Of a stretch of DNA of 64,000 bases, positions 1-7,526 are shown piece after piece. The notes under the pieces were generated by a model that was given only the letters and a program-made list of their open reading frames with translations, was not told where the DNA came from and ran no database searches. Both the position numbers and the translations under genes were made by a program. The stretch spans positions 46,383 to 110,382 of the forward strand of contig NZ_LLXT01000068.1 in NCBI RefSeq assembly GCF_001431625.1, written 5' to 3'. The DNA is from Stenotrophomonas geniculata ATCC 19374 = JCM 13324. Lineage in GTDB: Bacteria; Pseudomonadota; Gammaproteobacteria; Xanthomonadales; Xanthomonadaceae. Numbering within the stretch: the first letter of the stretch is position 1; each line of letters begins with the position of its first letter.

Positions 1-1
1 C

Positions 2-1183
2 GCCCCAGATTTTCCCGGTTTCGCCAGTGTATTCGGCGTGGACTTAGCTTCCTCGGACAAGGCCAACCACATCCGCTGGCCCGACTCCATCAACGATCTT
101 CCAGGATCTGGCCCGCTTCAGCATCGCCTGGTGGCCGCCTTCGACGCAGCTCTCTCGCAACTAAGCACAAGACACGAACAGTTTGACGTGGTCCTAGTCC
201 ATCTCCCAGAGGCGTGGCTTCCTCACACGTCCGGGGACGGGTTCGACGCGCACGATGTCCTCAAGGCATTGGGAGCAAAGCACGGCATCCCAACCCAAGT
301 GGTCAACGACCGGACCTTCAGCTTCTCCAACAAGGCTCAGCTGGCTTGGAGGCTGTCGATCGCGCTCTATGTCAAAGCCGGCGGCATTCCCTGGAAGCTC
401 GCCCCTCTGGCGGGGGTGCCCGCGGACACTGCCTACATTGGTTTGGCATACGCGCTGAAGAAGGTCAACGACGAAACCCACTTTGTCACCTGCTGCTCGC
501 AGGTGTTCGACATGGACGGGGGCGGCATGCAGTTCGTGGCGTTCGAGGCAAAGGATCCGGTCAAGGACGTGCGCGAAGCACGAAGGAATCCGTTCTTGTC
601 ACGAGAAGACATGCGAGCCGTTATTGCCCGTAGTCTATCGATCTACCAACAGCGCAATGGAGGCATTCTCCCCCGGCGAATGGTCATTCACAAGAGCAAT
701 GCGTTCAAAGAAGAGGAGGTTCTCGGTGCTCGCGACGCCTTGACGGCCGTCCCCGAGGTGGAATGCATCGAGATCAGCTCCAGACCGACTTGGCGGGGAG
801 TATGGCTGGTCAAATCCTCTGGTGGGACGGCGCGCACCCAGCCAGCGAGATACCCAGTCCCCCGCGGCACCTTCGTCCCCCGGTCGGGCACGTCCGCTCT
901 TCTTTGGGCTGCAGGCAATGTTTCAGACGTTTCAAGCAAATCAGACTACTACCAAGGCGGGAAGAGCATCCCACGTCCACTTCTACTGACGCGTCACGCG
1001 GGCAGCGGACCACTGGAAACGATCGCCCACGAAACGTTGGCGCTGACCAAAATGGACTGGAACAATGACGCACTCTACGACCCAGTGCCCGTCAGCATCC
1101 GTTACTCCCAGAAGCTCGCCAGGACCATCTCCAACGTCCAAGATCTTCCTGGTAATAGTTATCCCTACCGACTTTTCATGTGA
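2..1183 (+). CDS. Prokaryotic Argonaute (PIWI domain), 5'-truncated by the window
   Basis: The reading frame is open from the first bases of the window, so the N-terminal part (MID domain and anything before it) lies upstream. The visible part reads as a PIWI domain: a first strand around FDVVLVHLPEAW, the conserved KLAPLAGVPADTAYIGLAYAL region, a later HKSNAF element, TKMDWNN near the C-terminus and a terminal YPYRLFM. In the family the C-terminal carboxylate sits in the pocket that holds the guide 5' end. Active pAgos have Asp in the IGxD strand and in the HRDG-like element; here these read IGLA and HKSN, so the slicer site looks lost. That fits a short or long-B pAgo that senses invader nucleic acid through a guide and triggers a separate effector. 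The next gene begins 37 bp downstream and may be that partner. Short versus long form cannot be decided here. Confidence 0.85.
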   Translation, partial: APDFPGFASVFGVDLASSDKANHIRWPDSINDLPGSGPLQHRLVAAFDAALSQLSTRHEQFDVVLVHLPEAWLPHTSGDGFDAHDVLKALGAKHGIPTQVVNDRTFSFSNKAQLAWRLSIALYVKAGGIPWKLAPLAGVPADTAYIGLAYALKKVNDETHFVTCCSQVFDMDGGGMQFVAFEAKDPVKDVREARRNPFLSREDMRAVIARSLSIYQQRNGGILPRRMVIHKSNAFKEEEVLGARDALTAVPEVECIEISSRPTWRGVWLVKSSGGTARTQPARYPVPRGTFVPRSGTSALLWAAGNVSDVSSKSDYYQGGKSIPRPLLLTRHAGSGPLETIAHETLALTKMDWNNDALYDPVPVSIRYSQKLARTISNVQDLPGNSYPYRLFM

Positions 1184-1220
1184 TCCGAAATCGCAACGAT
1201 AGAAAAAGGAGCTCAACGTC

Positions 1221-1706
1221 ATGATCAGCAAGAAGCAGGAAGCCTTCATCGAAAAGCCGTCTGGGGAAGTTAAAGGCCCTTACCAAGCCACCTTTGCGGG
1301 AACCACCGTCATCTTGAATGACCCAACCGCAGACGTGGACTCTGGCGACTACGTGACCCGAACGCTCCCAAGCGGGAAAACTGAGCGCTCCTACATCCAG
1401 AGCGCCCCTTTCTATGATGTCGGCATCGGTGGCTTTGGCCCTCACTTCCAACTGAAGATTGGAACTCCCCCTACAAACCAGCAGCGAGCGAATACCATCA
1501 ACATTCAAGGCTCGCACTCCATCCAGATTGGCGACCACAACACCCAGAATGTCGTTGGAGCGATCCAGGCATTGCATCAAGCTATCGATGCATCGAGTGC
1601 GACAGAGGGACAAAAGGTAGAAGCCAAGTCACGCTTGGCCAAGCTCCTTGAACATCCCATTTTTGTCGCGATCGCTGGCGGTGTTGCGGGCGGCCTCGCT
1701 GGCTGA
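1221..1706 (+). CDS. Small protein with RHIM/BASS-like amyloid motif and C-terminal hydrophobic helix
   Basis: A 161-aa protein with an ATG start and AAAAAGGAG-like ribosome binding site just upstream. Residues 1-85 form a charged N-terminal domain I do not recognise. Residues 92-113 contain NTINIQ, then SIQIGDHNTQNV. The IQIG core flanked by Asn/Asp/His matches the RIP homotypic interaction motif core (I/V-Q-I/V/L-G) of mammalian RIPK and ZBP1 and the related bacterial amyloid signalling motifs. A predicted helix follows (about 114-145), then a hydrophobic Gly-rich tail (146-161, IFVAIAGGVAGGLAG) that could enter a membrane. The position directly after a pAgo gene suggests one operon. Inference: the motif nucleates amyloid-type assembly with a sensor carrying a matching motif, and the tail is the toxic or membrane part. 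It could also be a regulator. Confidence 0.7.
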   Translation: MISKKQEAFIEKPSGEVKGPYQATFAGTTVILNDPTADVDSGDYVTRTLPSGKTERSYIQSAPFYDVGIGGFGPHFQLKIGTPPTNQQRANTINIQGSHSIQIGDHNTQNVVGAIQALHQAIDASSATEGQKVEAKSRLAKLLEHPIFVAIAGGVAGGLAG

Positions 1707-2054
1707 ACACCAGCCAGGAGACGAGGCTCTAACGCGTCGGTGGTCCAGCGAGTCGCCAGACCATCTTCAACAGCTTCAGCGCATTGCGGACATCAAGCTT
1801 CTCAAAGCAGGGTAGCCTGCTGAGCTTCCCTATCTAGTCTTCCGAGTAATGCCTGGCCTTGCGCGAGCCATCATCGACCAGCCCTGCGAAAGTGCGATCG
1901 GCATGCCTATGTGCGTTTTCAGCACGGCCAAAGCTGATGGTTTTTCAGCACGACCAACTTCGGCTTCTGTGAAAGAAGGCCCAAAATCCCGGGTTGCCAA
2001 GCGAGGCGATGGTGCTTTGATGAGCGCACCACCTCGGCTCAAAGGAGCTCAACC
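1707..2054. other. Intergenic stretch without a supported gene
   Basis: About 350 bp between the RHIM-like gene and the next plus-strand gene. Short frames exist on both strands but none has a convincing start, RBS or recognisable motif. The last bases contain AAAGGAG, which serves the following gene. There is no clear terminator after the RHIM-like gene. Confidence 0.5.
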
Positions 2055-2372
2055 ATGTTCTCTCACCCACAGTTCCAAATCGCCAGCCAACTGCTTATCG
2101 GGCTCATGTCTCAGGGCTCCTCTCGCCAATTGAGCGATCGCGTCGAAGACGTGAGGCATGCCTTGGACGTGTCCGCCGAACTGATTCGACAGTGGGAGGA
2201 GGACCAGCCACGGCGTGGCAAGTTCACACCCCCAACGCCGGCGTCCCAAACGCGCACACGTGAAGCCGTGGTGGACCGCACTTTCATCCCTACAGATGAG
2301 TGGCGGCGTAGTCGCGCCAAGAAGAGCACTTCACCTTCAGTGTCGCGGAACTCGGGGCCTTCTATCCATTGA
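2055..2372 (+). CDS. Hypothetical protein, 105 aa
   Basis: The start ATG is preceded by a good ribosome binding site (AAAGGAG, about 7 bases upstream), and a GC hairpin follows the stop at 2395-2415. The product has a mildly hydrophobic N-terminus, an acidic/amphipathic middle (SDRVEDVRHALDVSAELIRQWEED) and a basic, Ser/Pro-rich tail. No family is recognised. It overlaps antisense the last 260 bp of the relaxase frame, so either that frame runs on past its true end or this gene is spurious. The RBS and hairpin favour this gene being real. Confidence 0.4.
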   Translation: MFSHPQFQIASQLLIGLMSQGSSRQLSDRVEDVRHALDVSAELIRQWEEDQPRRGKFTPPTPASQTRTREAVVDRTFIPTDEWRRSRAKKSTSPSVSRNSGPSIH

Positions 2373-3988
2373 AGGATGCCACCGGAAACGAGAGGAGCCC
2401 CGCTAGGCGGGGCTCGTTGCGTTAAGTGCAACCTGGGGCGCCGTGGAACGGCGGATGGCTGGGACGCCTCCAACGCGACGGGCCACTCATGGAAGTCCGA
2501 CTGCGCCTCCCGGGTTGGCTCGGTTCGAACAGAGCAACGTTCCAAGACAGCTGCGCTCGCGGCCTCCAAGCACTCTTCGCGCAAGCGTAGGTCTTCGGCC
2601 AAGATCGCCTCTTGCTCCGGGGTTGCGGCAGCTTGGGCTGAAGCCAACTCAGCAGACCGCTGCTCCAGAGCTGCCAACCGGCGGCCGCGACGCCTAGCCC
2701 ACTCACGAGCCGTCCAAGACACTCCCGCCACAAAGTCTTCCCACGCCTGTTCGGCCATGTGCCGCAATCGGATCGCACGGCGCACAGCTTTAAGACGCTT
2801 GGGGAAACGGACCAATGCTGCTCCAAACCGCTTCAAGCCCAGCAGCAGTGCGTTGAGCGCCGAACGATGCTCCTTGCACTCTTCTGGAACGACTTCTCCG
2901 CTCGCCAGTGCACTGACCGCTTTCAGCGTGGAATGGAGCGCATGGGCAGCCAACTCATCCCTGAGCGCGTCGCCTTGACGGACCACCTCAATCCGGATGG
3001 CCTCCACCGAGGGGGCCTCCCTGGGAGCACCCTCGGTGCTGCCGTCGGAGCGCCTCTCGCCGATGGCTTTGCCCAACCCGTGCGATACAACGATCTGCCC
3101 ATCGGAGAAGGCAAGCGTCTGATCGATGGTCGAACGCTTTGCCTCGCGGTGGGCCTGCGCTTCACTGCGCCCCTCAGGCGCCGCGGCCCGGCTTTCCTGT
3201 TCAAACCGGGCTAGCACTTCATCGAAGGCGTGTTGATTCGCCTCCTGAATGGACCTGTTCCTCTCCCCTAGCTCTGAGTACTCCCCTCGGCGCTCGATGG
3301 CTGACGCGTCTTTTCCCAAGTGACGCGTGGGGGCGCGTGACAGGACTGCGGCAGCCACAAGATCCCCGCGCGCGAGCGCCTCGTCGGCCTGGGCCTTCAG
3401 ACTGCGGTGATCCACGCGAACGTCCAGATTCGCAGCTTCCAGATGCGCATTCGTCGTGGCTGCCACCAACTCCCGGATCCACTCGACCTCGGCCCGGCCC
3501 GCAGGGCCTCCGTCGAGCTCTCGGGTTTTGTCCAGGAAGCCGTCAGGGCCAAGCCGGCGGGTGGTTGCTAGGATGTGGACATGCCAATTCATGCCTCCTT
3601 TGCTGCCGGGACTGTGGATGCTGGCTTGTGCAGCAAAGCCGTAGCGGTCCACCAATGCCCGCGCCACGGCGATGGCGAGAGACGATCGCTGGTCATCGTC
3701 CAACTCGTGGGGCAGCGCGAACTCGAACTCCCGAGCGACGGTGGAATCCTTGCGGCGTTCCGCGGCCTCGGCCTCGGTCCAAAGTGCGGCAGGCACCAAG
3801 GCCCAACCTGGTGCGTCGTCGGGAATGATGCAGCGTGATTCAACCACGCCGTCCCGCCGACGGTAGTCGTGGCGCTGCCCGGTGCGCGCGTCTTCGAGAA
3901 GAAGCCCAGCACGGTAGGCGGCAGCGGCAACGGACGAGTGCCCCTTGGCTCGGCTGAAGGTTTTGACGTTGGCGTGGTAGATTGCCAT
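2111..3988 (-). CDS. mobA: MobA/MobL family relaxase
   Basis: 625-aa protein starting MAIYHANVKTFSRAKGHS, the usual N-terminus of MobA/MobL (MOBQ) relaxases. The relaxase domain occupies about residues 1-230: a catalytic-Tyr region near the start (MAIYHAN), the segment REFEFALPHELD, and a metal-binding histidine motif NWHVHILATTRR. A charged, Glu/Ala-rich C-terminal half follows. It nicks oriT and pilots the single strand into a conjugation channel supplied by another element. The oriT-like sequence lies directly upstream at 4085-4120, with a TraD-like gene divergent beyond it. From about 2415 to the stop the translation becomes Ser/Arg-rich with little family character and crosses a hairpin (2395-2415) and an opposing gene. 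The native C-terminus may therefore lie near 2420 and have lost its stop. Confidence 0.88.
   Translation of the reverse strand: MAIYHANVKTFSRAKGHSSVAAAAYRAGLLLEDARTGQRHDYRRRDGVVESRCIIPDDAPGWALVPAALWTEAEAAERRKDSTVAREFEFALPHELDDDQRSSLAIAVARALVDRYGFAAQASIHSPGSKGGMNWHVHILATTRRLGPDGFLDKTRELDGGPAGRAEVEWIRELVAATTNAHLEAANLDVRVDHRSLKAQADEALARGDLVAAAVLSRAPTRHLGKDASAIERRGEYSELGERNRSIQEANQHAFDEVLARFEQESRAAAPEGRSEAQAHREAKRSTIDQTLAFSDGQIVVSHGLGKAIGERRSDGSTEGAPREAPSVEAIRIEVVRQGDALRDELAAHALHSTLKAVSALASGEVVPEECKEHRSALNALLLGLKRFGAALVRFPKRLKAVRRAIRLRHMAEQAWEDFVAGVSWTAREWARRRGRRLAALEQRSAELASAQAAATPEQEAILAEDLRLREECLEAASAAVLERCSVRTEPTREAQSDFHEWPVALEASQPSAVPRRPRLHLTQRAPPSGAPLVSGGILQWIEGPEFRDTEGEVLFLARLRRHSSVGMKVRSTTASRVRVWDAGVGGVNLPRRGWSSSHCRISSADTSKACLTSSTRSLNWREEP
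2395..2415. terminator. GC hairpin, possible terminator for the 2055-2372 gene
   Basis: Perfect inverted repeat GAGCCCCGC-TAG-GCGGGGCTC. Only a weak T-rich tract (GTTGCGTT) follows on the plus strand. It lies 22 bp after the stop of the 2055-2372 gene and inside the far 3' end of the opposing relaxase frame. Confidence 0.5.
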
Positions 3989-4084
3989 ACGGCTCCAAAG
4001 CAGTGGATGTGGCTTTGTTTATGCCGTGGCTTTGGATTTTCGCAAGCGCTGGAAGCGATTGGGGTTCAAGGGGCGGAGCCCTTT

Positions 4085-4120
4085 GCGCACGCGTCACGTA
4101 GTGACGCCTAGGTGCGCTCT
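4085..4120 (+). other. Candidate origin of transfer (oriT) with nic-like site
   Basis: Between the divergent relaxase and TraD-like genes is an inverted repeat, GCGCAC-GCGTCAC-GTA-GTGACGC-CTAG-GTGCGC. At 4109-4120 it runs into TAGGTGCGCTCT. This matches the RSF1010/Ti-type (MOBQ) nic core TAAGTGCGCCCT at 10 of 12 positions as I recall it. An inverted repeat immediately 5' of the nic core, between relaxase and accessory genes, is the usual MOBQ arrangement. The exact nick position is inferred, not shown. Confidence 0.65.
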
Positions 4121-4250
4121 TGCTTTTCGCTTTGATGCGTTTGTTTCAGCCGCCAGCGCCCCCACGGCCACTTTTAGAGTCGGACTTAATGGCATCCTTG
4201 ACGGCGCGCGTTTGTCTGCTTGACTGGGCGTGAATTCGCCGGAGAACCAC

Positions 4251-4574
4251 ATGAGCGCCACTGATCACTACCAAGAACGCATTGCCCGCGCGACCAAACG
4301 GCTCGCCCAGCTACAAGCGAGAGACTTGCTGGCACAGCAAAGGCGAGACAGCAAAGCAAAAGACCTTGAAAGGCGCGTGCAAGCCAAGCGTCGCAAACGA
4401 ATCGCGGATCTCGCGATTCTAGCTGGAGCGGACAAGATCGATGATGATGAACTGTTAGGTGCCCTTTCAAATCACATGCACGCGCGCGCAGAACCGTCTG
4501 TGCGCGAGGCTGCTGTGATGCGGGGAAACCTGCTCCTCGACGACGCAGCGAAAGGCTCACGCGGGCTGCACTGA
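4251..4574 (+). CDS. TraD-like small mobilisation accessory protein
   Basis: 107-aa basic protein. The ATG at 4251 is preferred over an in-frame GTG at 4230 because GGAG sits at 4241-4244. The N-terminal half is a highly charged helix (RATKRLAQLQARDLLAQQRR), followed by KRRKRIADLAILAGADKIDDDELLGAL. That matches the short conjugal transfer protein TraD family found beside Ti-type traA/MobQ relaxases, with the core K-R-K-x-R-L-x-x-LG-x-L...K pattern. It is divergently oriented from the relaxase, with oriT between them, as in Ti-like transfer regions. Its likely role is in relaxosome formation or DNA binding at oriT. It is not the VirD4-like coupling protein of F plasmid that shares the name. 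Confidence 0.65.
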   Translation: MSATDHYQERIARATKRLAQLQARDLLAQQRRDSKAKDLERRVQAKRRKRIADLAILAGADKIDDDELLGALSNHMHARAEPSVREAAVMRGNLLLDDAAKGSRGLH

Positions 4575-4638
4575 GGCGACAGAACCGCCTACGCGGCTTA
4601 CACACGCCCTGGGAGACGTTGATGGCCACTGGCAGCGC

Positions 4639-6045
4639 TCATTCTTCGCCTTCGGTTGTATCCCTAAAGACCAGGTCGTCCACAGTCGGGACAGGCCTAT
4701 CTACGCCTTGAATCAAGGTTTTTGACTTCAGAACAGTGTTCTGAAAGAAGGCTTTGCAGTCCAGCACGCCATCAACCGAAAGCCAGTGCGTGGCCTCTGG
4801 TAGAAGCGCGGGACTCAACGGATATTTGGCGTTGGGGTTGTGGAACACCTCCATCTCTGCCGTCCATGGCTCGTGATCGTAGGGAGCCCAAAGCGCGCGG
4901 TATTCGTCTGTGTTTACGTCCATGCAGAACGGCACCCCGCGCAAGGCACCGGGCGTAGAATCGCTGAGCTCTCCAAAGCGAACGTAACGGTAGTCGTCTG
5001 CGGGAAGATCGAACGAGTAAGGGACGCGACTGAGCTTTGCAAGGGTCGCGCCTTGGCTGAAGATCACAGCCGACAACTCTTCACCCTCCGGAGTGAAGAA
5101 CAAGCCCGCCGGGATCTTGGGAGCGCCGGGCAGGACATGCACATCTTGAGAGACCGCCACCCGCTTGCCCCGCACCTCTAACTCTTTCGCATAGAACCCA
5201 TAGAGGTACGCCATTAGCGCTACACGGCTCCAAACCATCGAACCGGGCGCATGGAAATCCGCAATGGCGATGGAGAAGGGCTTCCCAACGACGTGATCCA
5301 TGCGCACATACGCTTTGTCCATCTTGTTCTTCAAGGTCTTTGCATAACGCTCGGCAGCCCCTCCCAGCATTCTTTCTCGCCGGTTCAACGGTGGCTCGAC
5401 CTCTTGAGAATGGGCGTGATCGTAAGGCACCACGGGGTTTGTCGTGACGGCCTCAATCCATGCGTCGTCCCCCGTCCGATTCCGCACATAGAAATCTGGT
5501 GACGGATGATACTGATCGACCCATAGGCCCTGTTCCTTCAGGCTGGCAAACAGAAGCGCCTCCCAGAGTCGGGTGTGGAAATTTCCAGTGCGACAGTCGC
5601 TGGCCCAATTGGCATCTGGGTTTGGCATCGCCAAGTAGAGCTCATTGAGCATCGATGCCCCGCGCCGTCTATAGGGGTGCGCGAGAAGCTTGAAAATTTC
5701 GCTGAACTCCCTAACACCCTTGCCCACAAGTGGAGGACGGCGCTTCACCCCAGGAGGGACCGGCAGCTTGCCTGCGACCTCTCCGCAAGCATCCTCGATG
5801 ATCTCCATGGCGCCCGCCAGATCAAAGGCGTCTGCCTCTCTGCGAAGGACAACCCAGACATCATCCACCTGGCGTCGCATCACAAGCACTCCGAAGTTAC
5901 CTGTGATCACGTTTTTCGTCAGCGCGCACACCGTGATCCCATCCGAGCTCTTCCACGCGCTTCTGGGAAGGTCGTCACCGAACCCCAACCCCCTGGGCAA
6001 GGAAAGGGCGAACACGGCGAAAAGCGCTAAGGGCATAGGCTCCAT
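4639..6045 (-). CDS. PD-(D/E)xK-like uncharacterised protein (family copy 1)
   Basis: 468-aa protein. ATG at 6045 is chosen because GGAG lies 5 bases upstream; an in-frame GTG at 6087 is the alternative. Around residues 163-200 it shows a nuclease-like core: helix LWEALLFASLKEQGLWV, then PSPDFYV and 10 residues later WIEAVT, resembling PD-X(n)-(D/E)xK with the final Lys replaced. A helix RYAKTLKNKMDKA follows, then a strand FSIAIADFH. The second copy at 10184-11179 shares this layout, including RY-x3-LK-x-K and a C-terminal HN-x-A-x5-P-x-LLP element. Function unknown; defence nuclease-like activity is inferred from fold and island context. An AbiU2-like HEPN gene lies upstream on the same strand. 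A 369-bp internal segment is duplicated at 7591-7959. Confidence 0.6.
   Translation of the reverse strand: MEPMPLALFAVFALSLPRGLGFGDDLPRSAWKSSDGITVCALTKNVITGNFGVLVMRRQVDDVWVVLRREADAFDLAGAMEIIEDACGEVAGKLPVPPGVKRRPPLVGKGVREFSEIFKLLAHPYRRRGASMLNELYLAMPNPDANWASDCRTGNFHTRLWEALLFASLKEQGLWVDQYHPSPDFYVRNRTGDDAWIEAVTTNPVVPYDHAHSQEVEPPLNRRERMLGGAAERYAKTLKNKMDKAYVRMDHVVGKPFSIAIADFHAPGSMVWSRVALMAYLYGFYAKELEVRGKRVAVSQDVHVLPGAPKIPAGLFFTPEGEELSAVIFSQGATLAKLSRVPYSFDLPADDYRYVRFGELSDSTPGALRGVPFCMDVNTDEYRALWAPYDHEPWTAEMEVFHNPNAKYPLSPALLPEATHWLSVDGVLDCKAFFQNTVLKSKTLIQGVDRPVPTVDDLVFRDTTEGEE
4982..5350. repeat. 369-bp direct repeat, copy A (inside nuclease-like gene)
   Basis: The bases from ACGTAACGGTAGTCG to TTTGCATAACGC recur at 7591-7959 in the same orientation. 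The encoded protein segment is identical wherever I compared it, and matching starts and stops abruptly at both ends. This copy lies in the intact gene, so it is the source copy. Confidence 0.9.
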
Positions 6046-6197
6046 GACTGCTCCGACGGTCAAAGACAGGATCACACTTCCGGGCACAGCCTGCCATTGC
6101 CGGCCAGGCGCTGGATGTATTCCCCTTCAACGACGAGCCGGTTCCGGTCGGCCCAAATCGTCTTGGGAATTGCCTAATGATCTCGAGCCACCTTGTC

Positions 6198-6941
6198 TCA
6201 CCTGGCCAAGGTCAACCACAGCGCCCTTCCCTGCTCGGCGCTCATTTCACTGAATTCGGAAGGTTCCCAATGCGTATGGGTGAGCAACTTCCCAAGATCT
6301 GCCAAGACCTTTTCGCACCGCCTGCCAAACTCAAACACGCCGTCGTAGGTGAGATCCAGTGTGCCAATGTCAAAGGGCGCAGGCTCCTGACCAATCAACT
6401 GCATCTCCCAATGGGAATGCCTTTTGTCACGGAACGTCTTGACGTTTTTGCCCACAGGATCATTGGAAAGTTGGTCCATCGCTACTGAGACGGCCGCCCA
6501 CTCTTTGTCAAAAACGTCCTTGTTTCGGTCGCGTCGTTTCTGCCGCCATTCTTCTCTCGTCGCTTCACTGATGCCCTCAATCGGTTCTTCTTCGATATCA
6601 TCGAACATACCGCCATAGCTTTCCCGATAGCGCGCGCGGACGCCCGGCACCTGAAGCTTGCGCCAGATGTTCGTGAGGCTACCGGTCTTCTCTCCCTTGT
6701 CGAGAAACAGCCTGGCAAGCTCGCGGATGTAGTCTTGACCCAAGAGTGGCACCAAGTGGTTCCAGAGCCCCACGCCTTGCGAATGGTCAAGCTTAGCCTT
6801 CATCGCAGCCTGCACATCACTGTCCTTTACCAACGGCTTGAGCAAATGGACCCGTTCGTCCAGGAAGTGTACTTCGCTGGTCAAGGCCCGGATCCAACCA
6901 TCGATTTGGCGAATCCTCTGATCCAGATCTTCGTCGCTCAT
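6198..6941 (-). CDS. AbiU2-like HEPN protein
   Basis: 247-aa soluble protein starting MSDEDLDQRIRQIDGWIRAL. It is all-helical in appearance. The segment LSNDPVGKNVKTFRDKRHSHWE carries an R-x-K-R-x-x-H element like the R-x4-6-H motif of HEPN ribonucleases and matches the layout of AbiU2-type abortive infection proteins. A middle segment (TNIWRKLQVPGVRARYRESYGG) is typical of that family's linker. HEPN proteins usually cleave RNA, often as toxins in abortive defence. The start has an RBS-like GAGAAGG. It lies upstream of the PD-(D/E)xK-like gene on the same strand with a gap of about 150 bp, so a two-gene unit is possible. Confidence 0.6.
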   Translation of the reverse strand: MSDEDLDQRIRQIDGWIRALTSEVHFLDERVHLLKPLVKDSDVQAAMKAKLDHSQGVGLWNHLVPLLGQDYIRELARLFLDKGEKTGSLTNIWRKLQVPGVRARYRESYGGMFDDIEEEPIEGISEATREEWRQKRRDRNKDVFDKEWAAVSVAMDQLSNDPVGKNVKTFRDKRHSHWEMQLIGQEPAPFDIGTLDLTYDGVFEFGRRCEKVLADLGKLLTHTHWEPSEFSEMSAEQGRALWLTLAR

Positions 6942-7037
6942 AGCCCTTCTCTTCCAATTCCTCAGAAAGAGAGATTACCGGTCAGGCATTGGGCCATCAA
7001 CGGCGCAATAGGCGACAAGCACTCACCCGGCCCAGGG

Positions 7038-7089
7038 GGGCCGCTCACGCCATCTATAGAGGTCACTCACACGACCTCCGGAGCGGCCC
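7038..7089. promoter_or_regulatory. Nested inverted repeat between divergent genes
   Basis: Outer arms GGGCCGCTC (7038-7046) and GAGCGGCCC (7081-7089) enclose inner arms GAGGTC (7059-7064) and GACCTC (7073-7078). It lies between the AbiU2-like gene (minus) and the SemiSWEET-like gene (plus). It could be an operator, an RNA hairpin in the leader of the small membrane protein, or a recombination site. Confidence 0.45.
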
Positions 7090-7134
7090 GGACATGGTGT
7101 CGTGAACCGTGCTAATGCAGGTCAAAGGAAATCT

Positions 7135-7413
7135 ATGCACCCGGATGTCCTCGGCTGGGCCGCGACCGTGGTGTTGATCGCCACCCTAGTCCGCCAAATG
7201 GTCAAACAGTGGCGATCGCCTCACCCCGAAGCCGTTTCGAAGTGGCTGTTCGTCGGTCAAATGACCGCATCCACGCTTTTCACGATCTACAGCGCTCTCA
7301 TGGGTTCAACCGTCTTCGTCGTGACCAACGCATTGCTACTGCTCACCGCCGTGACCGGCCAAGTCTTGGCTTGGCGCAGGCGTGGACGAGCCTGGCCGCC
7401 GCCCCCGTGCTGA
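7135..7413 (+). CDS. SemiSWEET/PQ-loop-like small membrane protein
   Basis: 92-aa protein; the ATG at 7135 is preceded by AAAGGAAA. Three hydrophobic segments are visible: VLGWAATVVLIATLVRQM, WLFVGQMTASTLFTIYSALM and VFVVTNALLLLTAVTGQVLAW. The region after the first segment (SPHPEAVSKWLFVGQ) corresponds to the PQ-loop position of SemiSWEET sugar transporters, which work as dimers in the inner membrane. The canonical Pro-Gln is not present as such (HPEAVS), so substrate is unknown. It has no obvious partner among its neighbours. Confidence 0.6.
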   Translation: MHPDVLGWAATVVLIATLVRQMVKQWRSPHPEAVSKWLFVGQMTASTLFTIYSALMGSTVFVVTNALLLLTAVTGQVLAWRRRGRAWPPPPC

Positions 7414-7526
7414 CTATGTATACGGCGCGCTGTACGCTCAGGACTGGGTTTCCGCGCAGGTGCAGCTGACAACGCCCGCCCCGAAATCATTTACCCAATA
7501 AAACTAACGACAGAAACATGCATTTA

